DNA of 64,000 bases from an uncultured Bacteroidia bacterium (GTDB lineage Bacteria; Bacteroidota; Bacteroidia; Bacteroidales; CAJPTX01), in NCBI GenBank assembly GCA_938038735.1, contig CALHSW010000076.1:1-64000 (forward strand). The letters are read 5' to 3'. Shown here piece after piece: positions 1-8,413 of the stretch (the first letter of the stretch is position 1; every line of letters starts with the position of its first letter). The position numbers and the translations under genes are program-made. The notes beneath the pieces were generated by a model, which did not search any database, had not been told where the DNA came from, and saw only the letters and a program-made list of their open reading frames with translations.

Positions 1-184
1 TAATGTCGCTCTCGGTGCCCCGCCGGTCGGGCTCGTACTGGTTGCCGCGGATTACAATCCCATTGTAGTTACTTATAGAGTCGGCAAAATCTTTACTCTC
101 ACCACTTGCCATAAGAATGCGGTGCACCTCGGCGCGGAAGGCGTTGACCTCTTCTACCGTGTATACTTTCTCCGTGGTGTCCAT
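1..184 (-). CDS. Unrecognised protein, N-terminal part only (cut by window edge)
   Basis: A reverse-strand reading frame starts with ATG at 184-182 and stays open to the window edge, giving 61 codons. A strong purine-rich ribosome site (GGGGAGGG, plus-strand 193-200) sits 8 bases before the ATG and supports the start. The peptide begins MDTTEKVYTVEEVNAFRAEV and is charged, with no signal peptide or membrane segment in the visible part. I do not recognise a family; the rest of the gene lies outside the window. Confidence 0.55.
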   Translation of the reverse strand, partial: MDTTEKVYTVEEVNAFRAEVHRILMASGESKDFADSISNYNGIVIRGNQYEPDRRGTESDI

Positions 185-320
185 ACCGTATGCCCTCCCC
201 GTTGGTTTTCCTAAGTGCTAAGGTAGCAGTAAAAGCGGTGGGAAACAATTTTTTTTCACGCTGCGCGGGGGAAAAAAAGAAAGGTTCTCTGGGATACTCT
301 ACTGACTCTTCCTGCGCTGT

Positions 321-392
321 AGCGGGGATAGGGTTCAAGCCTGTGACCTGTGGGTAATGGGCCCAACGAGCTGCCAGCTGCTCCACCCCGCT
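321..392 (-). pseudogene. Decayed initiator tRNA (tRNA-fMet-like relic)
   Basis: Read on the reverse strand, 392 to 321 folds as a 72-nt cloverleaf closely resembling bacterial tRNA-fMet. It has a 7-bp acceptor stem (AGCGGGG/CCCCGCT), a D arm GAGC/GCTC, and the three G:C pairs next to the anticodon loop that mark initiators. The loop reads CCCATTA, so a CAT anticodon is present. However, the universal U33 is C, the T loop is CTTGAAC instead of TTCGAAT, the T stem has a C-A mismatch, and the first anticodon-stem pair is T-C. These changes at normally invariant sites point to a relic rather than a working tRNA. A strongly diverged functional copy cannot be excluded. Confidence 0.6.
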
Positions 393-801
393 CCGTGCTG
401 CTAGGGTGTGAACCATAGTCTACTGAGAGACCATCCTGCGGATGGGGCTGCAAGGGCGGCGAAATAATGAGGGGCAGGTGATGGGGCGCACGGTTTGCAT
501 TTCAGTGGGCGGGCGGTCGTTTTGTTTTACTTTGCCGTTGGCAGCGGGGTGGTGATATGCATGGGGTGCGCTTTTTTCATGCCAAGGGTATAAGACGGTA
601 TAGCTCAAAAGCGCGATGGATTCAAAAGATTGTAGGAGGCAATGGACGGGGAGGTTTTGACAGGAGGAAGGCTAAAGATGTTTCGCGGTTTCGGGCGCCT
701 AGAATCTGAGCTGCACGAACGATTAGGTAAATGCGCGCGAACCAAATTTTTATGGGATTAAACCAAAATCTGCGCAAAGGAGTTTATAAAGGCATGGGGA
801 G
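393..801. other. Intergenic spacer, no gene seen
   Basis: About 410 bases between the tRNA relic and the gltX promoter. I see no convincing reading frame with a ribosome site, no hairpin followed by a T run and no repeat. A stretch TTTTACTTTGCC near 529-540 vaguely resembles a -7 element but has the wrong spacing. Confidence 0.4.
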
Positions 802-833
802 TTGTGAGATGCTTGCAAATTTGATTAATTTTG
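802..833 (+). promoter_or_regulatory. Probable promoter of gltX (Bacteroidota type)
   Basis: TTG at 802-804 and TAATTTTG at 826-833 are separated by 21 bases. This matches the TTTG / TAnnTTTG architecture used by Bacteroidota primary sigma factor. The gltX ATG follows 22 bases after the -7 box. Confidence 0.55.
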
Positions 834-855
834 CAGCGAGAAAGTAAGTAAGGAG

Positions 856-2388
856 ATGAGTAGAGAGGCGAAGGTGAGGGTGCGATTCGCGCCGAGCCCC
901 ACGGGGCTACTGCATATCGGGGGTGTGCGCACGGCACTATTTAACTATCTGTTTGCCAAGCATATGGGAGGCACGATGGTGCTGCGCATAGAGGATACTG
1001 ACACGAAACGGTTCGTGCCGGGCGCGGAGGAGTACATCGTGGAGTCTCTGCGGTGGCTAGGCATAGCGATCGATGAAGGGGTGGGGACGAGCGCGGGGGA
1101 GTTTGGGCCGTACCGGCAGAGCGAGCGGAGTGAGATATATAGGGAGTACGTGAATCTGCTGCTGCAGCGAGGGCATGCGTACTACGCGTTTGACACGCCG
1201 GAGGAGCTGGAGAAGGCGCGGGAGAGGGATCCGAACTTCAGCTACGACGCGGCGAGCCGCATGGGGATGCGCAACGGCCTGACGCTCGGCGCGCAGGAGG
1301 CGCAGCGGCTCGTGGATGCCGGGGAGCAGTACGTGGTGCGCTTCAAGGTGGAGGCGGATCGGGACGTGGAGCTGAACGATTTAATCCGCGGGCGGGTGGT
1401 GATCAATTCGTCGCAGGTGGATGACAAGGTGCTCTACAAGAGTAGCGATGGGCTTCCGACGTACCATTTGGCGAACGTGGTGGATGACCATTTGATGGAG
1501 ATAACGCACGTGATACGCGGGGAGGAGTGGCTGGCGAGTTCGCCGCTGCATGTGCTTCTCTACGAGGCGTTTGGGTGGCATGACACGATGCCGCAGTTCG
1601 CGCACCTGCCATTGATACTGAAGCCTGTAGGGAGCGGGAAGCTGAGCAAGCGTGATGGGGATAAGTTTGGCTTTCCGGTGTTTCCTCTCGGGTGGCAGGA
1701 TCCGCAGGGCGGGGAGACGGTGATGGGCTACCGCGAGCAGGGGTACCTGCCGGAGGCGGTGGTGAATTTTTTGGCGCTGCTGGGATGGAATCCGGGCACC
1801 GACCAGGAGCTATTCAGCATGGAGGAGCTGATAGGGGCGTTCACGCTGGAGCGATGCAGCAAGGGCGGTGCGCGGTTTGACTACAATAAGGCGAAGTGGT
1901 TTAACCATCAGTACGTGCAGCGTGTTGAGCCGGAGGTGCTGATGGCATGGGTGTGGCCACTGCTGGCGGAGCGGGGGCTGAAGGTGGATGAGGGGCGGCT
2001 CAAGGAGACGGTAGAGACGGTGCGCGACAAGGCGCAGCTGCTGACGGATTTGCTGCCGGAGGTGCTGTATCTATTTGAGGCGCCGGAGGCGTACGACCCG
2101 CAGGGCGTGAAGAAGCATTGGAAGGCGGAGTCGCCGGAGTACGTGCGGAGGATGGCGGATGCGCTTGAAGGTTTGCCAGAGGCCGCGACGGGCGAGGAGG
2201 TGGAGCAGCGGCTCTACGCGACGATAGAGGCGGAGGGGCTGCCAATGGGGAAGGTGATGAACAGCCTGCGCATGGCGTTGGTCGGGGCGCCGCGGGGCGC
2301 AAAGATCCATGAGATAATCCACCTGCTCGGCATTAATGAAACGGTACGGCGTTTGCGGTATGCAGCAGAGCATGTGACGATGGGCTAG
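856..2388 (+). CDS. gltX: Glutamyl-tRNA synthetase
   Basis: Class I aminoacyl-tRNA synthetase that charges tRNA-Glu in the cytoplasm. The 510-residue length fits the family. The HIGH-class motif appears as HIGG at residues 20-23, inside FAPSPTGLLHIGG. The KMSKS-class motif appears as KLSKR at residues 262-266, which is the usual GluRS form. The C-terminal part (about 340-510) is the helical anticodon-binding region. The start is supported by AAGGAG seven bases upstream and a Bacteroidota-type promoter. It is followed after 100 bases by the Bat operon; the two are probably separate transcription units. Whether it is discriminating (Glu only) cannot be told by eye. Confidence 0.96.
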   Translation: MSREAKVRVRFAPSPTGLLHIGGVRTALFNYLFAKHMGGTMVLRIEDTDTKRFVPGAEEYIVESLRWLGIAIDEGVGTSAGEFGPYRQSERSEIYREYVNLLLQRGHAYYAFDTPEELEKARERDPNFSYDAASRMGMRNGLTLGAQEAQRLVDAGEQYVVRFKVEADRDVELNDLIRGRVVINSSQVDDKVLYKSSDGLPTYHLANVVDDHLMEITHVIRGEEWLASSPLHVLLYEAFGWHDTMPQFAHLPLILKPVGSGKLSKRDGDKFGFPVFPLGWQDPQGGETVMGYREQGYLPEAVVNFLALLGWNPGTDQELFSMEELIGAFTLERCSKGGARFDYNKAKWFNHQYVQRVEPEVLMAWVWPLLAERGLKVDEGRLKETVETVRDKAQLLTDLLPEVLYLFEAPEAYDPQGVKKHWKAESPEYVRRMADALEGLPEAATGEEVEQRLYATIEAEGLPMGKVMNSLRMALVGAPRGAKIHEIIHLLGINETVRRLRYAAEHVTMG

Positions 2389-2488
2389 AAGGAGGGGCGG
2401 ACCCCATGGCTGCAGAGGCGAGGAGGAGCGGCATGCGCGGGGCGGAAAGGCGTTAAAAGAGGAAAGATAAAATTTTCAGGAGTAATCA

Positions 2489-3490
2489 ATGGAAGAGCGG
2501 CAGGAAGTGGACATTCGAGAGCTGAATGAGCGGATAGCGAAGGAGGCATCGTTTTTGGACATGGTGACGATGGAGATGGGGCGCGTGGTGGTGGGTCAGC
2601 GCCACCTTGTGGAGTCGTTACTGATAGGGATGTTGGCCGATGGGCACGTGCTGCTGGAGGGCGTGCCGGGGTTGGCTAAGACGCTGGCGATAAGCACGCT
2701 GTCGAAGATCGTGCAGGCGAAATTTGCGAGGGTGCAGTTCACGCCGGACCTACTGCCGGCCGATTTGATTGGCACGATGATATACAGCCAAAAGTCGGAG
2801 GTGTTCGAGGTGAAGCGGGGGCCGATATTTGCGAATTTTGTGCTGGCTGATGAGATTAACCGAGCGCCGGCGAAGGTGCAGAGTGCGCTGCTGCAGGCGA
2901 TGCAGGAGCGAGAGGTGACGATAGGGGATACGACCTACGCACTGCCGAAGCCCTTTTTGGTGATGGCAACGCAGAATCCGATAGAGCAGGAGGGAACCTA
3001 CCCGCTGCCCGAGGCGCAGGTGGATAGGTTCATGCTGAAGGTGGCGTTGGATTACCCCTCCAAGGAGGAGGAGCAGCAGATAGTAAAGCAGAACATCGGC
3101 GGGACATTCCCAACGGCGAATTCGGTGATTAAGCCGGAGGATATAGAGCGTGCGCGCAGCGTGGTGCGGGATGTGTATCTCGACGAGAAAATCGCGCGCT
3201 ACATTGTAGATATAGTGTTCGCCACGCGAAGGCCTGAGGAGTACGGTATGGAAGAGTACAAGGCGATGATAGGCTTTGGCGGGTCGCCGCGTGCCAGCAT
3301 AGGGCTGGCGATGGCATCGAAGGCGTACGCATTCATAAAGCGGAGAGGGTACGTGGTGCCGGAGGATGTGCGTGCGGTATGCTACGATGTGCTGCGGCAT
3401 AGGATAGGCCTCACCTACGAGGCGGAGGCGGAGAATATCAGCTCGGAGGATATCATCACCGAGGTGCTCAATAAGGTGGAGGTGCCGTAG
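2489..3490 (+). CDS. MoxR-family AAA+ ATPase, first gene of the Bat operon
   Basis: MoxR ATPases are thought to act as chaperones for von Willebrand factor A (vWA) proteins encoded beside them. The 333-residue protein has a Walker A motif GVPGLAKT (residues 58-65), Walker B followed by DEINRAP (about 121-127), and the typical MoxR sequence MATQNPIEQEGTYPLPEAQ. AGGAG lies 7 bases before the ATG. Downstream, in the same direction, are a DUF58 protein and BatA-BatE, the classical aerotolerance operon order of Bacteroides. The ATPase probably assembles or remodels these membrane vWA proteins; its exact target is unknown. Confidence 0.93.
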   Translation: MEERQEVDIRELNERIAKEASFLDMVTMEMGRVVVGQRHLVESLLIGMLADGHVLLEGVPGLAKTLAISTLSKIVQAKFARVQFTPDLLPADLIGTMIYSQKSEVFEVKRGPIFANFVLADEINRAPAKVQSALLQAMQEREVTIGDTTYALPKPFLVMATQNPIEQEGTYPLPEAQVDRFMLKVALDYPSKEEEQQIVKQNIGGTFPTANSVIKPEDIERARSVVRDVYLDEKIARYIVDIVFATRRPEEYGMEEYKAMIGFGGSPRASIGLAMASKAYAFIKRRGYVVPEDVRAVCYDVLRHRIGLTYEAEAENISSEDIITEVLNKVEVP

Positions 3491-3540
3491 TAGTAAGGTT
3501 TGCGGCGGAGGTAGGTTTGGTGCGAAAAGGAGATTAGAGT

Positions 3541-4443
3541 GTGAAAAGGACAGAGAACGAAGAGTCGCGGGAGCTGTTGCGACGGCTTCGCCGTATAGAG
3601 ATACGGGCGCGGGGGCTGTCGCACCAGATATTCGCGGGGGAGTACCACAGTGCCTTCAAGGGGCAGGGGATGGCGTTCAGCGAGGTGCGTGAGTATCGCT
3701 ACGGAGACGATGTGCGCAACATTGATTGGAACGTGACGGCGCGCCTTACGACACCGCATATAAAGGTATTTGAAGAGGAACGCGAGCAGACGGTGATGCT
3801 GCTGGTGGACGTGAGCGGGTCTCGGCAATTCGGGACGCAGGCACTGTCGAAGAAGAACGTTATGACGGAGGTGGCGGCAGTGCTGGCCTTTTCCGCGATA
3901 CAGAATAACGATAAGATAGGCGTGGTGCTGTTTAGCGATAAGATAGAGCTATTCATACCGCCGAAGAAGGGGCGAAAGCATATACTGCGCGTGATATGGG
4001 ATTTGATGAGCTTTCAGCCGGAGAGCCAGAAGACGGATGTGGGTATGGCGATGCGCTACCTGACCAACGTGATAAAGAAGCGTTGCACAGCGTTCGTGTT
4101 GAGCGATTTCATCGACTTTGATGGCGAGGGCTCGCCGCGGTTTGAGAGCGCACTGCGGATAGCGTCATCGCGGCATGACGTGGTGGCTATGCGGGTGTAC
4201 GACCCGCGAGAGGCGGAGCTTCCGAAGGCGGGGGTGATGCGGATGGTAGATGGGGAGACAGGTGAGACCCTGTGGGTAAACACGTCGAGTAGGAGCGTGC
4301 GGGAGGCATTCGCCCAGGGGTGGGCGGAGCGGACGCAGCTACTGAAGCGGGTATGCTCCAAGGCTGGAGTAGATTTAGCTGAGCTGAGTACAGTGGAGGA
4401 CTACGTGCCGCCGTTGATACAGCTGTTTAAGCGGAGGGGGTAA
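3541..4443 (+). CDS. DUF58 / vWA-like protein of the Bat operon
   Basis: A 300-residue cytoplasmic protein of the DUF58 family, which regularly accompanies MoxR ATPases. The family signature, YRYGDDVRNIDWNVTARL followed by an EEEREQ stretch, is at about residues 57-85. A MIDAS-like DVSGS follows, so the C-terminal two thirds probably has a vWA fold that binds a metal ion. The start is GTG, supported by AAAAGGAG 8-15 bases upstream; no ATG lies before the conserved region. It sits between moxR and an envelope protein gene, as in other Bacteroidota aerotolerance operons. Confidence 0.9.
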   Translation: MKRTENEESRELLRRLRRIEIRARGLSHQIFAGEYHSAFKGQGMAFSEVREYRYGDDVRNIDWNVTARLTTPHIKVFEEEREQTVMLLVDVSGSRQFGTQALSKKNVMTEVAAVLAFSAIQNNDKIGVVLFSDKIELFIPPKKGRKHILRVIWDLMSFQPESQKTDVGMAMRYLTNVIKKRCTAFVLSDFIDFDGEGSPRFESALRIASSRHDVVAMRVYDPREAELPKAGVMRMVDGETGETLWVNTSSRSVREAFAQGWAERTQLLKRVCSKAGVDLAELSTVEDYVPPLIQLFKRRG

Positions 4444-4450
4444 GAGAGCC

Positions 4451-5560
4451 ATGGTAGGAAAGTTGCGCAGAGACGTACTGTTATTAGCGTTGGGATTGCT
4501 GCTTTCGGTGGTCGCGAAGGGGCAGGCCACGATTACCACCCGACTGTCGCGCGATAGCGCATTGCTGGGAGACACGGTGGGCTATAGCGTGATGGCGCGG
4601 GGCGGGGGAGGTGCAGAGATATTTTTTGTGGAGCTGCCCGACACCATTGCGGGTGGCGGCGAGCTATGGGAGGCGCCACGGATTGACACGTTGGTGAATA
4701 GTGCGCAAGAGGTAGCCCTTCGCTTGCATATGGTAGTGACGAGCTACGATAGCGGCACAGTGGTTTTGCCGCGCTTCGGCGTGCTGGTGCGCCATGCGGG
4801 GGTGCTTGATACCCTATTCAGCGAGCCTAAGGATCTTTACTTTTACCCAGCGCCGCGGGAGGCGGAGACAGCGGATATAAAGGATATTAGAGGACCTCTG
4901 AGGCAACGCATAACGTTTGGAGAGGTGTGGCCATGGCTGCTGGGGGCGCTTGTGCTGGCCGCGTTGATTGTAGGGGTGGTTATGTACCGGCGGTACATGC
5001 GCAAAGGGGAGATAGTGGAGGCAAAGCGGCGCTTGGTACCCCCCGATGAGTTGGCGCTGGATAGGCTGCGTCGGTTGCGCGAGGGGGAGGCGTGGCGTAC
5101 GTTGGGGCTAAAGGAGTTCTACACAGAGCTAACCGATACGCTGCGAGAGTTTTTAGCGGCGGAATTCGGAATTCGCACGATGGAGTGTACAACGACCAAA
5201 ATAGTCAACGATTTACGAGCCGACAGCCGCTGCAAGCGGGAGTGGATCAAGGAGATAGATGGTATATTGCAACTGGCAGATTTAACGAAGTTTGCTCGCT
5301 TTGCGCCCACGGAGCAGGATTGTCTCTATTCGATTGGCACCACGGAGGTGCTGGTGCGGGAGGTGCACGCCGTGCTGCATGCAGGGGAACGAGAGGAGGA
5401 TGAAGACGCAGAGGGTGAAGGCGCAGCGCATCCTGAGTCGGGGGATGCGGCTAGAGGAACCGAGAGCGAAGAGGAGAATGCGCAGCGGAATGCGGAACGC
5501 TATGGGCCGCGCCGTGGGGAAGGGGTGTCATCAACCCCGTTGGAAAGGAGGGAAGAGTAA
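4451..5560 (+). CDS. Bat-operon envelope protein with signal peptide, one membrane helix and acidic tail
   Basis: This 369-residue protein lies where Bacteroidota Bat operons carry a conserved, poorly characterised gene. It starts with a signal peptide (hydrophobic residues about 8-22), followed by a periplasmic beta-rich region. A transmembrane helix follows at about 157-178 (WPWLLGALVLAALIVGVVMY). The cytoplasmic part contains LKEFYTELTDTLREFLAAEF, similar in style to the cytoplasmic tails of BatD and DUF4381 proteins. The last 55 residues are a low-complexity, Glu-rich tail. Its TAA shares one base with the ATG of batA, so the two are probably translationally coupled. It may work with BatA/BatB; no enzymatic motif is visible. 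Confidence 0.75.
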   Translation: MVGKLRRDVLLLALGLLLSVVAKGQATITTRLSRDSALLGDTVGYSVMARGGGGAEIFFVELPDTIAGGGELWEAPRIDTLVNSAQEVALRLHMVVTSYDSGTVVLPRFGVLVRHAGVLDTLFSEPKDLYFYPAPREAETADIKDIRGPLRQRITFGEVWPWLLGALVLAALIVGVVMYRRYMRKGEIVEAKRRLVPPDELALDRLRRLREGEAWRTLGLKEFYTELTDTLREFLAAEFGIRTMECTTTKIVNDLRADSRCKREWIKEIDGILQLADLTKFARFAPTEQDCLYSIGTTEVLVREVHAVLHAGEREEDEDAEGEGAAHPESGDAARGTESEEENAQRNAERYGPRRGEGVSSTPLERREE

Positions 5561-6555
5561 TGTTTTCAGGAATAGAGTTTGCCGATAAGTGGGTGCTGTG
5601 GCTGTTGCTGCTTATACCGTTGCTGGTGGCGTGGTACGTGTGGCGAGATCGCGACAAGAAGAACGCCGTACGTTTCTCGTCCTTTGCGTTACTTCGGACG
5701 GTGCCAACAAGCCGGTACAACTGGATGCGCCACACGCTGTTCGGGGTGCGTATGGTAGGGCTGTTCTTCCTAATTGTAGCGTTGGCACGTCCGCAGTCGT
5801 TCCGTAGCGAGAGGAGTTCTACAACGGATGGTATAGACATTGTGATGTCGCTTGATGTGTCGGCGAGTATGCTGGCGCGGGATTTCACGCCGGATCGTTT
5901 GGAGGCATCGAAGACGATAGGTTCGCAGTTTATCTCAGGGCGACCGAACGATAGGATAGGGATAGTGATGTTCGCCGCGGAAGCGTACACGATGTGTCCA
6001 TTGACAATAGACCACGCCACGGCAATCAATCAGCTACAGCAGGCGCAGTCGGGGGTGCTGGAGGATGGCACAGCTATAGGGTCGGGGCTTGCGATGGCGG
6101 TGTCGCGCCTCGCGGAGAGCGATGCGAAGAGCCGAGTGGTTATTCTTCTGACGGACGGCGTGAACAATTCGGGCGAGGTGGCACCGTTAACAGCGGCTGA
6201 GATTGCCAAGACGCTTGGCGTGCGAGTATACGCTGTTGGGGTGGGGTCGCAGGGTACTGCGCCGTACCCAGTGCAAACGCCCTTCGGGATTCGCTACCAG
6301 AACATGGCTGTGGAGATAGATGAGGCGTTGCTGGAGCGGGTGGCGGACATGACGGGAGGGAAGTACTTTAGGGCAACGGACAACGATGCGCTCAAAGAGG
6401 TGTACGCAGAGATAGACCAGCTCGAGAAGTCGAAGATACAGGTTAACGATAGGACGCAGAAGGAGGAGGAGTATTGGAAGTTTGGGGTTTGGGCGTTGCT
6501 ACTGCTTGCGGGTGAGATGGTGGTGCGAAGGTTGTTGGTACAAGAGTTGCCATAG
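5560..6555 (+). CDS. batA: BatA, membrane-anchored vWA protein
   Basis: The protein is 331 residues. It has two N-terminal hydrophobic segments (about 11-28 and 60-78), a vWA domain with an intact MIDAS motif DVSAS at about 97-101, and a C-terminal membrane helix (about 309-326). This membrane-vWA-membrane plan matches BatA of Bacteroides, where the bat genes were linked to oxygen tolerance. The vWA domain presumably faces the periplasm and binds a divalent metal and a partner protein. The ATG overlaps the previous stop codon. BatA and BatB are paralogues encoded next to each other. Confidence 0.92.
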   Translation: MFSGIEFADKWVLWLLLLIPLLVAWYVWRDRDKKNAVRFSSFALLRTVPTSRYNWMRHTLFGVRMVGLFFLIVALARPQSFRSERSSTTDGIDIVMSLDVSASMLARDFTPDRLEASKTIGSQFISGRPNDRIGIVMFAAEAYTMCPLTIDHATAINQLQQAQSGVLEDGTAIGSGLAMAVSRLAESDAKSRVVILLTDGVNNSGEVAPLTAAEIAKTLGVRVYAVGVGSQGTAPYPVQTPFGIRYQNMAVEIDEALLERVADMTGGKYFRATDNDALKEVYAEIDQLEKSKIQVNDRTQKEEEYWKFGVWALLLLAGEMVVRRLLVQELP

Positions 6556-6576
6556 AGAAGAGGAGGGCGGAAGAAG

Positions 6577-7611
6577 ATGTTTAGGTTTGCCAATGTAGAG
6601 GTGCTGTGGTGGTTGTTGGGGGTGGTGGCGTTATTGCTGCTGCTTCTGACGTACCGTTGGCAGCGGCGGCGGCGCAGCGAGGCGTTTGCCGCGAGGCAGA
6701 TGCACGGGTTGCTGATGCCCCATGAGTCGGGGGTGCGATTTTGGGTGCGATCCACGTTCTTTTTGCTGGGTGTGAGCGCATTGATAATAGGGTTGGCGAG
6801 GCCTCAGTTCGGCACGCGCCAGGTGAAGACGAAGCGCGAGGGGGTGGAGATCATGCTGGTGCTGGATGTGTCGAATAGTATGAATGCTCAGGATGTGAAG
6901 CCGAGTCGGTTGGAGCGGGCGAAGCTAGAGATATCGAAGCTACTTGAGCGGATGCGTCAGGATCGGATAGGGTTGGTGCTGTTTGCGGGGCGGTCGTATG
7001 TGCAGCTACCGATAACGAACGATTATACGACGGCGCGGATGTTCCTTTCATCGGTGAACACGGGTCTGATTCTAGAGCAAGGGACGGCGTTGGGCGAGGC
7101 ATTGGAGCTTGCGAGTAGGTCGTTTTCACCAATAGAGTCGGTAGGGAAGGCGATTATTGTGATTTCCGATGGGGAGAACCATGAGGACGACCCCGTGTCG
7201 GTGGCGCAGAAGATAGCGGAGCGCGGGATACGTACCTATACGGTGGGGATGGGGTCGGGAAATGGGGTGCCGATACCCGAGGCTGGAGGAGGTTTAAAAA
7301 AAGACGCAGATGGGAATGTGGTGCTGACGCACCTCGACGAGGCGACGTTACAGCGCGTGGCCGAAGTGGGCAAAGGGGTGTACATGCGTGCAACGAATGG
7401 GAGTTCAGGCTATGCGCCGATACTGCGGGAGATTGACGAGATGCAGAAGTCTGAATTTGAGGACGTGGTGTACGCGAGTTACCGAGAGCAGTACCAACTC
7501 TTTTTCTTGATAGCGTTGGTGTGTTTCGTGCTGTCCACGGTAATCCTGGAGCGTAAGAACCCATGGATCAGTGTAGAACGGCTGTATAGGTCAGTGAGAG
7601 GAGAAGCGTAG
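6577..7611 (+). CDS. batB: BatB, membrane-anchored vWA protein
   Basis: Paralogue of the preceding BatA, 344 residues. A hydrophobic helix lies at about 9-26, a second at about 60-76, and a vWA domain carries MIDAS DVSNS at about 96-100. A final membrane helix is at about 307-324 (LFFLIALVCFVLSTVIL). An AGGAGGG ribosome site precedes the ATG. BatA and BatB are expected to form a complex in the inner membrane with the BatC and BatE TPR proteins. The biochemical function of the family is still not settled. Confidence 0.92.
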   Translation: MFRFANVEVLWWLLGVVALLLLLLTYRWQRRRRSEAFAARQMHGLLMPHESGVRFWVRSTFFLLGVSALIIGLARPQFGTRQVKTKREGVEIMLVLDVSNSMNAQDVKPSRLERAKLEISKLLERMRQDRIGLVLFAGRSYVQLPITNDYTTARMFLSSVNTGLILEQGTALGEALELASRSFSPIESVGKAIIVISDGENHEDDPVSVAQKIAERGIRTYTVGMGSGNGVPIPEAGGGLKKDADGNVVLTHLDEATLQRVAEVGKGVYMRATNGSSGYAPILREIDEMQKSEFEDVVYASYREQYQLFFLIALVCFVLSTVILERKNPWISVERLYRSVRGEA

Positions 7612-7614
7612 GCG

Positions 7615-8388
7615 ATGAGAAGGGAAATAAAGATATTGTGTAGCGTCGTTTTGCTGACTCTATTGCCAATGGCGGTGACGTTTGGCCAGAGCGCGGCCGG
7701 GCATGTTCGCAAGGGGAATCGGACGTATAAGAGGGGAGAGTACAAAGATTCGGAGCTAGAGTATCGTAAGGCCCTTGATTTAGACTCTACGTCCACGAAA
7801 GCGCGGTATAATTTGGCGGCATCGCTGTATAAGCAGGAACGCTACGATGAGGCAGGACAACGGTATGTCACATTGGCGGAGGAGCAAGGGGGAAAAGAGG
7901 AGTTAGGATGGGATGCGATGTACAATGCGGCGAATGCCCTGTTCAAGAGCGAAAAGTACGACAAGAGCGCTGAGCTATACAAGCAGGTGCTGCGTGCGAA
8001 TCCAAGGGATGAACAAGCGAGGTACAACCTGTCAGAGGCGTTGCGTAGGTTAAAAAAGCAGCAGGAGCAACAAAAGCAGCAACAGAACCAACAGCAGCAA
8101 GACCAACAGCAAAATCAGGACAAAAAGGATCAGCAGAAGGATCAAGAGAACAAGGATGGCAAGAGCGATCAGCAGAAGCAAAATGATGAACAGCAGAGCC
8201 AGGGGAACCAGCCTAAAGATGAAAAACAGCCTCAGGCGAATGGGCAGCAGTCGGAGCGTCCAATGAGCGAGGAGGAGGCGAAGCAGATACTGCAAGCGTT
8301 AGAAAAGCAGCAGGGAAAGGCGGCAGAGAAAGTGCGGAAGGCGAACCAAAAGGGCGGGAGGCCGCGGAAGCCTGAAAAGGATTGGTAG
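7615..8388 (+). CDS. batC: BatC, periplasmic TPR protein with Gln/Lys-rich tail
   Basis: A 257-residue protein that starts 3 bases after the batB stop. It has a signal peptide (hydrophobic residues about 8-24) and two or three tetratricopeptide repeats between about 28 and 145 (for example ARYNLAASLYKQERYDEA and AMYNAANALFKSEKYDKSA). A highly biased segment of Gln, Lys, Asp and Asn follows at about 147-215, then a short helical C terminus. TPRs mediate protein contacts, presumably with BatA/BatB. The low-complexity segment is typical of BatC proteins. Confidence 0.88.
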   Translation: MRREIKILCSVVLLTLLPMAVTFGQSAAGHVRKGNRTYKRGEYKDSELEYRKALDLDSTSTKARYNLAASLYKQERYDEAGQRYVTLAEEQGGKEELGWDAMYNAANALFKSEKYDKSAELYKQVLRANPRDEQARYNLSEALRRLKKQQEQQKQQQNQQQQDQQQNQDKKDQQKDQENKDGKSDQQKQNDEQQSQGNQPKDEKQPQANGQQSERPMSEEEAKQILQALEKQQGKAAEKVRKANQKGGRPRKPEKDW

Positions 8389-8413
8389 GAAAAAGATATT
8401 TGACGTAGAGGGA

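Noticed and set aside
8050..8295. Reverse-strand frame of 81 leucine-rich codons
   Set aside because: It is the complement of the Gln/Lys-rich low-complexity part of batC; the leucine bias comes from CAG/CAA codons read backwards.
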